Assembly (NCBI GenBank): GCA_023150805.1
Contig: JAKLKF010000025.1
Span: 1-64,000, forward strand
DNA: 64,000 nucleotides
Direction of reading: 5' to 3'
From: Myxococcota bacterium
Lineage (GTDB): Bacteria > Myxococcota_A > UBA796 > UBA2385
Part shown: piece by piece, positions 49,798 to 57,258 of the stretch
Numbering within the stretch: position 1 is the stretch's first letter
How the letters are laid out: each line of letters starts with the position of its first letter
The notes under the pieces: model-generated
Database searches by the model: none
What the model was told of the DNA's origin: nothing
What the model saw: only the letters and a program-made list of their open reading frames with translations
Position numbers and translations under genes: made by a program

Positions 49798-51078
49798 ATG
49801 ACCGCGGACCTGCTGGTAGACCGGATCTCGCTGCTGCTGACCATGGAGCCGGGCACGCCCGGCGCGCGCGACGCGCCCCTGGGCGCCCTGGAGGACGCGG
49901 CCGTGGCCTTCCTCGACGGGAAGGTGGCCTGGATCGGGCCGGCCGGACAGGGGCCCGACGCGGCGCGGGTCCTGGACGGCCGGGGCTGCGTCGCGCTGCC
50001 GGGGCTGGTCGATCCCCACACCCACGCGGTGTGGGCCGGCTCGCGCGCCGACGAGTTCCAGCGGCGCCTCGCGGGCGCGAGCTACACGGAGATCCTCGAG
50101 GCCGGGGGCGGCATCCTCTCGACCGTGCGCCAGACGCGGGCAGCGTCGCTGCGGGCGCTCACCGCCCTGGCCGCCGCGCGCCTGGCGGGCATGCGCGCCC
50201 GGGGGGTCACCACGGTCGAGGTCAAGAGCGGCTACGGCCTCACCCCTGGCGACGAGCGCAAGATGCTGGAGGCCGCCCGCGCCGTGACCGGCGGGCCGCG
50301 CGTCGTGACGACCTTCCTGGGCGCCCACGCCGTGCCTGCCGAGCTGCGCGGGCGCAGGGACGCCTACGTGGCCCAGGTCATCGAGGAGCAGCTCCCTGCC
50401 TGCGCGCCCTGGGCCGAGGCGATCGACGTGTACTGCGACCGCGGCGCCTTCGACCTGGACGAGGCGGTGGCGATCCTGCAGGCCGGCCGGGCGCTGGGCC
50501 TCAAGGTCCGGGCCCACGCCGAGCAGGTCGCGTACACCGGCATCGCCGCCGCCGCCGCCGCCCTGGGCGCCACCTGCGTGGACCACCTGGAGCGGCTGGA
50601 CCCGGCCGGCGTGGCCGCGATGGCCGCCCACGGCACGGTGGCCGTCCTGCTGCCCGGCGCCCAGCTCTACCTGCGGGACAGCGCGCCGCCGGTCGCCGCC
50701 CTGCGCGAGGCCGGGGTGCCCCTGGCGCTGGGCACCGACCTGAACCCGGGCAGCTCCCCCCTGCACGACCCCTGGACCAACGCGACCCTGGGCTGCCTGC
50801 TGCAGGGCCTGACCGTGGAGGAGGCCCTGCTGGGCATGACCCGCGCGGCCGGCCAGGCGCTGGGGCACCCCGAGCTGGGGCACCTGGGCCCGGGGGCCGT
50901 GGGGGACCTGGTCCTGGTGCGCTCTCCTCCGGGCGAGCCCCCCAGCGCCGCGGCCCTTGTCCAGCACCTGGGCGGTGCGCAGGTGCGGGCGGTCGTCCAG
51001 GGCGGCAGGCTGGTCGCCCCCCCGGGGGCGCCGGGCACCGGACGAGACGGCCAGTCGACGGACATCGCGATAGCCTGA
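49798..51078 (+). CDS. hutI: Imidazolonepropionase
   Basis: A 426-aa amidohydrolase opening 4-imidazolone-5-propanoate to N-formimino-L-glutamate, the third step of histidine breakdown. Seen: metal motif VDPHTHAVWAGSRADEF, GGGILSTVRQTR, VEVKSGYGL, TTFLGAHAVP, HAEQVAYTG and GTDLNPGSSPLHD. ATG start at 49798. No hutH, hutU or hutG in the window, so the pathway must be completed elsewhere or the gene is isolated. Followed closely by tatA on the same strand. Confidence 0.95.
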   Translation: MTADLLVDRISLLLTMEPGTPGARDAPLGALEDAAVAFLDGKVAWIGPAGQGPDAARVLDGRGCVALPGLVDPHTHAVWAGSRADEFQRRLAGASYTEILEAGGGILSTVRQTRAASLRALTALAAARLAGMRARGVTTVEVKSGYGLTPGDERKMLEAARAVTGGPRVVTTFLGAHAVPAELRGRRDAYVAQVIEEQLPACAPWAEAIDVYCDRGAFDLDEAVAILQAGRALGLKVRAHAEQVAYTGIAAAAAALGATCVDHLERLDPAGVAAMAAHGTVAVLLPGAQLYLRDSAPPVAALREAGVPLALGTDLNPGSSPLHDPWTNATLGCLLQGLTVEEALLGMTRAAGQALGHPELGHLGPGAVGDLVLVRSPPGEPPSAAALVQHLGGAQVRAVVQGGRLVAPPGAPGTGRDGQSTDIAIA

Positions 51079-51114
51079 GCGCAAACCATGGCCCGCGCGG
51101 GCCCGGGAGCCTCC

Positions 51115-51351
51115 ATGTACCTCGCCTTCGGAATGCCGGGACCCACCGAGTGGATCATCATCCTGGCCATCGTGCTGATCTTCTTCGGCGTCGGCAAGCT
51201 GCCCCAGGTGCTCAGCCAGATGGGCAAGGGTGTCAAGGCCTTCAAGGACGGCATGAAGGACGAGGAGGAAGAGCGGCGCAAGGAGATCGACGTCACGCCC
51301 CCCAAGGCGACGTCCCAGGACGCCGAGGAGGTCCGCGCCCACAAGGGCTGA
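51115..51351 (+). CDS. tatA: Sec-independent twin-arginine translocase subunit TatA/TatE
   Basis: A 78-aa pore-forming component. N-terminal helix [25 protein letters not shown] with the conserved FG hinge, then an amphipathic helix ([19 protein letters not shown]) and an acidic/Lys tail. The ATG at 51115 (after GGGAG) gives the family-typical short N-terminus; an ATG at 51088 would add nine residues. TatB and TatC are not here. A Tat-signal sulfatase is in the same window. Confidence 0.88.
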   Translation: MYLAFGMPGPTEWIIILAIVLIFFGVGKLPQVLSQMGKGVKAFKDGMKDEEEERRKEIDVTPPKATSQDAEEVRAHKG

Positions 51352-51373
51352 CGGCAGGGGGCGACCGCCCGCG

Positions 51374-52177
51374 TCAGCCCGCCTCGCGCCCCGCCGCCAG
51401 CAGCCGGCGCGCCTCGGCGGCCAGCTCGGGGTCCAGGCAGCCGGTCTCCAGCCCCGCGCGCAGGTCCTGGCGCAGCAGCGTGGGCAGCAGGCGCCGCACG
51501 ATCGGCGCCGGGGTGCTGGGGTTGAGCGCCAGGGCCTTGCGCACGACGTAGCGGCTGGCCCAGCGTCGGTGGGTGGCGACCAGCTCCAGCACCTCGGGGC
51601 GGGTCGGCCGCATGGCGGCGATGCGCACCACGTCCCGCTCCACGACCCGCGGGTTGTCCAGCAGCAGGGCGATGACCCGCCAGTCCCGGTCGTGGATCAG
51701 CCGGTCCAGGCGGTCCCGATCGCCGCCCCGGGCCCACGCGCGGCGCACGCCGACGGGGTGGTCGAGGTGCTCGTTGCCCTGGAAGGCCTGCTCCACGGTC
51801 GGGTTGGGCTGGCCCCGGGCGCTGAGGAAGAGCGCGGCGACCCCGGGCAGGCCCGCGTCGCTGGCCAGCGCGTAGGACTGGTGGACGACCGGGTAGGCCA
51901 GGTCGTGGAAGACGGTCGGCTCCAGCGCCAGCTCCTGGAGCAGCTCGCGGCTGTCCCCGCGCCCATGCCGGCCCCGCTCGTGGCTGACGGCGAGCAGGGC
52001 CACCAGGTCCGGCACGTGCAGGTCGACCAGGGCCTCGCGCAGCACGGCGCGGCGCATCGCCCGCTCGGGCAGGGCGTGCACCCGGCGCTCGAGCGCGCGG
52101 GCCCGCTCCTCCACCCGCGGGCGGTCGGCGCCTTCGAGCAGGCTGGCCAGGCGGGCGCGGGCGAAGGGCTCGTCCAT
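51374..52177 (-). CDS. Helical-repeat protein (LRV/HEAT-like), 267 aa
   Basis: An all-helical, Arg/Leu-rich cytoplasmic protein. Short repeats of the LRV/HEAT kind are visible in the C-terminal half: DWRVIALLLDNPRVVERDVVRIAAMRP, then PEVLELVATHRRWASRYVVRKALALNP and APIVRRLLPTLLRQDLRAGL. No catalytic motif. Probably a scaffold. Convergent with tatA and divergent from the 63-aa membrane peptide. Family name not recognised. Confidence 0.65.
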   Translation of the reverse strand: MDEPFARARLASLLEGADRPRVEERARALERRVHALPERAMRRAVLREALVDLHVPDLVALLAVSHERGRHGRGDSRELLQELALEPTVFHDLAYPVVHQSYALASDAGLPGVAALFLSARGQPNPTVEQAFQGNEHLDHPVGVRRAWARGGDRDRLDRLIHDRDWRVIALLLDNPRVVERDVVRIAAMRPTRPEVLELVATHRRWASRYVVRKALALNPSTPAPIVRRLLPTLLRQDLRAGLETGCLDPELAAEARRLLAAGREAG

Positions 52178-52231
52178 CGCGGCATGCTACCCGAGGCCGG
52201 TGCCGACGCGCCGGCGGGATAGGCGCCCCCC

Positions 52232-52423
52232 GTGGCCGCCGCCTCCTCCCCTCGCCTCTGGCTCCTCGGCCTCGCCCTGCTGGTGGGGGCGGGGGGCGCG
52301 CTGGGTGCCTGGCGCTGGTGGGCGGGCCGCGCTCCCGCGCCGGTCGAGGAGGCCGACGGCGACACCGGCCTGACCCGCGAGCAGACCGAGGAGATGATGC
52401 GGGTCATCGGCTACGTGCAGTAG
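52232..52423 (+). CDS. Single-helix membrane peptide, 63 aa
   Basis: GTG start, an N-terminal hydrophobic helix (LWLLGLALLVGAGGALGAW), then an acidic soluble tail ending TREQTEEMMRVIGYVQ. Could be a signal-anchored regulator or accessory subunit. It stands between two divergent/convergent neighbours with short gaps. The tail is helical and conserved-looking rather than random, which supports a real gene. Confidence 0.5.
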   Translation: MAAASSPRLWLLGLALLVGAGGALGAWRWWAGRAPAPVEEADGDTGLTREQTEEMMRVIGYVQ

Positions 52424-52438
52424 GCCGCCGGCTCCGCC

Positions 52439-52831
52439 TCAAGGCCCCTGCAGGGTCACCACCAGGTCCCGCCAGGCGGCCGTCTCGGCGTGCTGCGCCG
52501 AGAGATCCTCGCGCCGGGCCAGGCCCCACGCCACCCGCTCGGGTCCCAGGACCTCGGCGATGGCCAGCCCGTGGCCCTCCAGGCGCAGCCGCAGGGCGTG
52601 GCCCTGGACGACGGCGGGAGGCGGGGCCGCGGGCGCGGAGGCCGGGGGCCTCGCGAGCGGCCGACCTGCAGGCGAGCTGGCCAGCGTCCGGTCCCCCAGC
52701 GCCTCGACCCGCGCCAGGGGTGGCGCCAGGAGGTCCACCACCACGGGGGGCGGCGGCGGCTGGCCGCGGCGCCACGCGGCCAGCGCCAGCACGCTGGCGG
52801 CGAGCGCGAGGGTCGCGGCGGACCGCGTCAT
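52439..52831 (-). CDS. Small membrane-anchored protein, 130 aa (third of a coupled trio)
   Basis: N-terminal anchor/signal (RSAATLALAASVLALAAW), a Pro-rich spacer (RRGQPPPPPVVVDLLAPP), then ~80 residues of beta-rich sequence (HALRLRLEGHGLAIAEVLGPERVAWGLARREDL). Overlaps the 179-aa gene stop (ATGA). Shares the anchor + Pro/Ala spacer + short domain plan with its two upstream partners. Unknown function. Confidence 0.6.
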   Translation of the reverse strand: MTRSAATLALAASVLALAAWRRGQPPPPPVVVDLLAPPLARVEALGDRTLASSPAGRPLARPPASAPAAPPPAVVQGHALRLRLEGHGLAIAEVLGPERVAWGLARREDLSAQHAETAAWRDLVVTLQGP

Positions 52832-53367
52832 GGCGAGCCCGCGCCGGGCTCGACGGCCTGCTGCGCCTGCTCCCAGTAGGGGGCCTCGACCCCCTGCACG
52901 CTGATCCGGTCCCGCTGCTCCAGGATGAACTGCTGCTGCTCCGGGCGCAGCTCGCCCGCCATGCCCCGCGCGGCGCCGTCGAGTCGATCCCGGGCCGCCG
53001 CCAGCTCGGCCTCCACCGCGAGCAGCGCGTCCCGGTCGGCCATGGCGCGATCCAGCAGCGGTGCCAGCGCCGCACGCTCCGCCGGCGACAGCGGCGGCAG
53101 TCCCGGCTGGCCCTGCCCGGCCGCGACGGTGGTGCGCACCAGGTCCTCGATGGTCAGCACCTCGCCCAGCGCCGCGGCGCGGGCCGCGATCCGCCGCGTG
53201 TCCCCGCCGGGCTCGTGCAGGCTGCCCGCCGGGTCCTCGGACAGGAGCAGGGGCACGAGGACCCGCCCCTCCCCTCGGGACGACGGCCAGGCCAGCACCG
53301 CCGCCGCGAGCAGCAGCAGCAGCAGCGCCCCCCGGTCGAGCCACTCCTGCACGGGCCGGGCCTTCAC
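52828..53367 (-). CDS. Small membrane-anchored protein, 179 aa (second of the trio)
   Basis: GTG start; a cytoplasmic stub (KARPVQEWLDRG), then the helix ALLLLLLAAAVLAWP. The periplasmic part is helical with LTIEDLVRTTVAAGQG, PLSPAERAALAPLLDRAMADRDALLAVEAELAAARDRL and RPEQQQFILEQRD. The LSPAERAALxPLL motif recurs in the 146-aa partner (LSPEERARLLPF) and the 181-aa protein beyond the HEAT gene (LTPSQREELAAVL). Overlaps the preceding stop (GTGA). Confidence 0.6.
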   Translation of the reverse strand: MKARPVQEWLDRGALLLLLLAAAVLAWPSSRGEGRVLVPLLLSEDPAGSLHEPGGDTRRIAARAAALGEVLTIEDLVRTTVAAGQGQPGLPPLSPAERAALAPLLDRAMADRDALLAVEAELAAARDRLDGAARGMAGELRPEQQQFILEQRDRISVQGVEAPYWEQAQQAVEPGAGSP

Positions 53368-53804
53368 GGCGCCCCCTGCGCGCCACCGGAGGCGGCGGCG
53401 GTCCCGCCCATGGCGCCCAGCGCGGCGACCAGCTCCAGGCCGCTGCCGCGCAGGGCTTCGCGGGCCTGCCGCCGGCGGGCCTGCAGCGCGTCGACCTCGC
53501 GCCGGGCCCGCTGGCCCTCCTCGGCGAAGGGGAGCAGGCGCGCCCGCTCCTCCGGCGAGAGACCCGGTCCTTCGCCGCGGGCCAGGGCAGCCACGCCCCG
53601 CGCCACGTCGTCCGCGGTCAGCGTCGCCGCCAGCGCGGGGGAGAGGGCGGCCACGCCGGCCGGGGCGGCCACGGGCGCGGGCAGGGGGGAGGGCAAGGTG
53701 AGGACCGGGACGCGGGCGGGCCGTCGGGCGGCCACGGCCAGCCCCAGCACCGTGGCGGCAAGGGCGAGCCGAGCCACGGCGGCGGGCGTCGAGTGATCCC
53801 TCAT
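53364..53804 (-). CDS. Small membrane-anchored protein, 146 aa (first of the trio)
   Basis: Anchor helix VARLALAATVLGLAVAA near residues 9-25, a Pro/Ala spacer (PSPLPAPVAAPAG), then helical segments TADDVARGVAALARGEGPGLSPEERARLLPFAEEGQRARREVDALQARRRQAREALRG. The start at the ATG at 53804 faces the HEAT lipoprotein gene divergently, with ~130 bp between. First gene of a three-gene operon whose products share one plan. Confidence 0.6.
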   Translation of the reverse strand: MRDHSTPAAVARLALAATVLGLAVAARRPARVPVLTLPSPLPAPVAAPAGVAALSPALAATLTADDVARGVAALARGEGPGLSPEERARLLPFAEEGQRARREVDALQARRRQAREALRGSGLELVAALGAMGGTAAASGGAQGAP

Positions 53805-53934
53805 GACCCGCAGCCTACCACGCGCCCACGAGCCTCCACGGGCCCGGGGGGAGGCCCGCGCGGGGGCCCTCCCGAGGCCTGCGCATCCCGGGCCGCGGCC
53901 GCCGCCGGCTAAGGTGGACCCGTCCGGAGCCACC
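53805..53934. promoter_or_regulatory. Divergent region between the small-protein trio and the HEAT lipoprotein
   Basis: About 130 bp that must drive both units. GGAG lies about 6 bp before the ATG at 53935. No operator palindrome or alternative small ORF stands out. Confidence 0.35.
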
Positions 53935-56058
53935 ATGTGCCCGCCCCCCGGGGAGTCCGCCGCAGACCGCCCGACGCGCCGCGCGACCGGCGCGGACCTG
54001 CGCCGACGGTGCGCCCGCCGGGGCGCGGCGGTGGCCCTGGCCATGCTCGCGGCCTGTGGCGAGCGGCCCGCGGAGGGGCCTCCTCGCGAACCCCAGGGGC
54101 AGGCAGGCGCCCCGGAGGGGCCGGCGGTGCTCACGGCCCGCCAGCAGGCCGCCCGCGGCGCGTGGACCCCCGAGGCACCCTGGGACGGGCCGTGGACGGT
54201 CCAGGTGTGGGCCGAGACCCCCGCCGCGCCCGGCGCGCAGGCCCTGGCGGCCGGCCTGGGCGTGCCGGCGCGCGCCTGGCAGGGCGGCCGCCCGGCGGTC
54301 GGACCTGGGACCGTGGCTGCCCTGTGGATCCCAGGCGGGGCCGACGCCGAGGCGCTGCGGCGGGAGCTGGGCCTCGCGCCCGGCGCGCAGGGCCCGCAGG
54401 GCAGCGTGGTCGTCGTCCTGGGAGGCGGCGAGGCGCCCTGGCGGGAGGAGGCGGCCGCGACCCTGCCCTGGGCCGGTGTCGGGGTGGTCGATCCGGTCGC
54501 CGAGACCGGGCTCCTGGGGGTGAGGCTGGCGGAGGACCCACCTGCCGCCGAGCCCGGCGCACCGGCGGCGCCGTCCCTGCTGGGCGCGGTGGCCGCCGCC
54601 CGGCTGGGCGCGCACTACAGCCTGCCCGTGACGCCCCCCGCCTTCGCCCTGCCCGAGCTGCTCGCGGCCTGGCTGGGGGCGCCGGATCCCGCGCTGCGGG
54701 CCGCAGCCGACCCGCGGGTGCGGGCCGAGGCCGTGCGCCGGCAGGGCCCGGGAGACGCCGCCGAGGCCCTGGCGCGCGACCCGGAGGCGCCGGTCCGCCT
54801 GGCCGTGGCCGCCACCACCCTCGACCCCCAGCTGCTGGCGCGACTGGCGGGGGACCCCGAGCCGCTGGTCCGGGCCCGCGCGGTCGACCGCGCGCCGGCG
54901 GGGGTGGCCCGCGCCGCGCTGGGAGACGGCAGCAGCCTGGTCCGCGTCGTGGCCGCCGACCGGCTGGCCCGCCTCGCCCTGGCCGGCGACCCCGAGGCCG
55001 GGCCCGCGCTGGGCCCCGCGGCCGAGAGCCCGGACGCCTACGTGCGGTGGAAGGCGGCCTGGGGCCTGTCCGCGACGCCGTCCGCCCGCCCGGCGCTGGA
55101 GGCGCTGCTGGGCGACGTCGACTCGGACGTCCGGCGCCAGGCGGCCCGCTCGCTGGGCGCCCTGCGCGACCCCGCGGCCCTGCCCGCCCTGGTGGCAGCC
55201 CTGGACGACCCCAACTCCTTCGTCCGGCGCTGGGCCGCCGAGGCCCTCGGCGCGCTCGACGACCCGGCGGCGCTCGCCCCGCTGCGGCGGGCCGCCGCCG
55301 ACCCGACCACCCTGGTCGCCGCCGCCGCGGCCCACGCCCTGACCCGCCGCGGCGAGCCCGCCTCGGCCCCCCACTACCGCCCCCCCGCTCCGCCGCGGTC
55401 GGCCCGGGACATCGCCGCCCTCGCAGCCTCCGACGACGCCACCGCCCGCAAGGACCTCTGCAAGTACCTGGCGGGCCTCCCCGACCACCGAGGGGCCCTG
55501 GAGGCGCTGGCGGGCGACCCCGACCCCGAGGTGCGCAAGTCGGCCGTCGAGGCGCTGGGCTGGGACCCCGCGGCCCTCCCCACCCTGGGCCGGGCCCTGG
55601 CCGATCCCGACCCCGACGTGCGGATCACCGCCCTCGACGGCCTGCGCCGCAGCGGGGGCAGCGAGGACCCCCTCGTCCTGGCCCTGCTCGACCACGCGGA
55701 CGCGGAGATCCGCCTGCGGGCGGCGGAGGCCCTGGCCGCCCACGCCACCCGGAGCGCGGCGGCCGGGGCAGCCCTCGCCGCGCGGGCCGGGGACGCCGAC
55801 GAGCGGGTCCGGGCGGCCGTCGTGGGCGCCGACCCCGGCCTGCTCGACCCGGCCGAGCCCGCGCTGCTCGTCCGGTACGCCGCGGGCGCCGGGCCCGGCG
55901 ACCCGGAGGCGGCGGGCTGGGTCCGCGGCCTGCTGGTGCGAGAGGACGAGCTGCTCCACGAGCGCTTCTCGTGGAACGCCCCCGCCGACCGCCCGCCCTC
56001 CCACCGCGCGCTCCGCCCGCCCGTCGTCCGCGCCTATGGCCACCCGGACCGGGGCTGA
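53935..56058 (+). CDS. HEAT-repeat lipoprotein, 707 aa
   Basis: A long Arg-rich n-region, then hydrophobic AAVALAMLAAC with lipobox Cys near residue 41, so probably an envelope lipoprotein. Residues ~60-230 form an unrecognised Ala/Pro-rich domain (WTVQVWAETPAAPGAQ, AALWIPGGADAEALRREL). Residues ~240-650 carry HEAT/Armadillo-like repeats: DPEPLVRARAVDRAPAG, DVDSDVRRQAARSLGALRDP, DPNSFVRRWAAEALGALDDP, DPDPEVRKSAVEALGWDP, DPDPDVRITALDGLRRSGG, DHADAEIRLRAAEALAAHA. Such repeats bind proteins or peptides. The frame is open to 53803, but the ATG at 53935 has a good site. Its end overlaps the convergent 203-aa gene by 25 bp. Confidence 0.75.
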   Translation: MCPPPGESAADRPTRRATGADLRRRCARRGAAVALAMLAACGERPAEGPPREPQGQAGAPEGPAVLTARQQAARGAWTPEAPWDGPWTVQVWAETPAAPGAQALAAGLGVPARAWQGGRPAVGPGTVAALWIPGGADAEALRRELGLAPGAQGPQGSVVVVLGGGEAPWREEAAATLPWAGVGVVDPVAETGLLGVRLAEDPPAAEPGAPAAPSLLGAVAAARLGAHYSLPVTPPAFALPELLAAWLGAPDPALRAAADPRVRAEAVRRQGPGDAAEALARDPEAPVRLAVAATTLDPQLLARLAGDPEPLVRARAVDRAPAGVARAALGDGSSLVRVVAADRLARLALAGDPEAGPALGPAAESPDAYVRWKAAWGLSATPSARPALEALLGDVDSDVRRQAARSLGALRDPAALPALVAALDDPNSFVRRWAAEALGALDDPAALAPLRRAAADPTTLVAAAAAHALTRRGEPASAPHYRPPAPPRSARDIAALAASDDATARKDLCKYLAGLPDHRGALEALAGDPDPEVRKSAVEALGWDPAALPTLGRALADPDPDVRITALDGLRRSGGSEDPLVLALLDHADAEIRLRAAEALAAHATRSAAAGAALAARAGDADERVRAAVVGADPGLLDPAEPALLVRYAAGAGPGDPEAAGWVRGLLVREDELLHERFSWNAPADRPPSHRALRPPVVRAYGHPDRG

Positions 56059-56645
56059 TCGGGGCGCGCCTCCAGGCGCGGGCGGCGGGGGGCGGCAGGA
56101 GACCCCGGCTCAGGTCGCGGTGCGCTCCCCCCTGGTGGGGCGGTGGGGGGGGCGGCCCCGGGCGGCGGCGCCGGCCCACGCAGCCGCTGCAGCGCGCGCT
56201 CGAAGACCGCGGCCTCGGCCTGGCCCCGCAGCTCGTCGCGCCGCATGTGGATCGCCTCCCACTGCGCCGGCTCCAGGCGCCGGGCCACCTCCACCCCCAC
56301 GTCCATCAGGCGCACGTTGAGGGCATGGCGTCGACCGCGCAGCTCGAGCAAGGCGGCGCGGTCGGCCGCGAGCGCCTCCACCTCTGCCAGGAGGGTGGGA
56401 TCCGCGGGCGCGGGACCGGCGAGGAGCTGCTCGGCCAGCGCCAGCGCCTCGGCCCCGCCCTGCCCGGCGGGTTGCCCGGCCTCCGACCGCATCTGCGCCT
56501 CGTAGGGCAGGGAGGTGGGCGTCAGGATCGGCAGGGTGGCGAAGCCCGTGCCCTCCGCCTCGCGGGCCAGCACCCGCAGCACCAGGCCCGCGGCGAGCAG
56601 CCCCACCAGCGCCCACAGGGCGCCCCTCCCCCCCGCTGCGCTCAC
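56034..56645 (-). CDS. Small membrane-anchored protein, 203 aa (second of a pair)
   Basis: GTG start giving anchor helix GALWALVGLLAAGLVLRVLA near residues 8-27. Periplasmic part: LPILTPTSLPYEAQM, then helical coiled-coil-like sequence (LLAEVEALAADRAALLELRGRRHALNVRLMDVGVEVARRL, MRRDELRGQAEAAVFERAL) and a Pro-rich tail. Overlaps the upstream 181-aa gene by GTGA. The end is 25 bp inside the convergent HEAT gene. Same architecture as the trio on the other side. Confidence 0.6.
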   Translation of the reverse strand: MSAAGGRGALWALVGLLAAGLVLRVLAREAEGTGFATLPILTPTSLPYEAQMRSEAGQPAGQGGAEALALAEQLLAGPAPADPTLLAEVEALAADRAALLELRGRRHALNVRLMDVGVEVARRLEPAQWEAIHMRRDELRGQAEAAVFERALQRLRGPAPPPGAAPPTAPPGGSAPRPEPGSPAAPRRPRLEARPDQPRSGWP

Positions 56646-57187
56646 CGGGCCTCCCGGCCGGGGGCCGCGGGCGCCGTGGAGCCGACCCGCGCCCGGACGA
56701 CGGCCACCCGGCGGGCGATGCGCGCCTCGAGGTCCAGGATCTCCCGCTGGACCTGCACCAGGGCGGCGTGATCCGCTCGCGCGGCCGAGAGCACCGCGGC
56801 GAGCTCCTCCCGCTGGCTCGGGGTCAGCCGGCCCTCCCGCTCCAGCGCCTCCACCCCGACCAGCAGCTCGGCCAGGGAGAGGGTCGAGCCCAGCTGCGCG
56901 AAGGCCTGGGACATCTCGCGGGCGTCGATGCCGCCGCGCAGCGCGGTCCCCAGGGCCTGCCCCTCGTCGGCGGACAGCGCGGGGCCGCCGGGCCACACGT
57001 CGACCAGCGGGGTGAACACGTAGGTCGTGGGCGGCCGCGGCGGGTGGGCGAGGTCCCAGGCGGCCCAGCCCAGGTGGCCGAGCCCCAGGGCCAGCGCCAG
57101 GCCCAGCGGCATGGCGAGCTGCGGGGCGCGGCCCCAGGGGGTCCGGCGGGCGCGGGGCGCGGTGGGTGGCGGAGGGGAAGCGGCCAT
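56642..57187 (-). CDS. Small membrane-anchored protein, 181 aa (first of a pair)
   Basis: A short Pro-rich start, then anchor helix AMPLGLALALGLGHLGWAAW. Periplasmic part: TYVFTPLVDVWPGGPALSADEGQAL, then helices LSLAELLVGVEALEREGRLTPSQREELAAVLSAARADHAALVQVQREILDLEARIARRV. The LTPSQREELAAVL segment echoes the LSPAERAALxPLL motif in the trio upstream of the HEAT gene. Coupled to the 203-aa gene. Unknown function. Confidence 0.6.
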   Translation of the reverse strand: MAASPPPPTAPRARRTPWGRAPQLAMPLGLALALGLGHLGWAAWDLAHPPRPPTTYVFTPLVDVWPGGPALSADEGQALGTALRGGIDAREMSQAFAQLGSTLSLAELLVGVEALEREGRLTPSQREELAAVLSAARADHAALVQVQREILDLEARIARRVAVVRARVGSTAPAAPGREAR

Positions 57188-57258
57188 GGAACCGTCGGGG
57201 GGGAGGCGACCGCTCCAGGCTACCCCGCGCAGGCCGCGGCCTGCCGGCGGGCTCCCGC

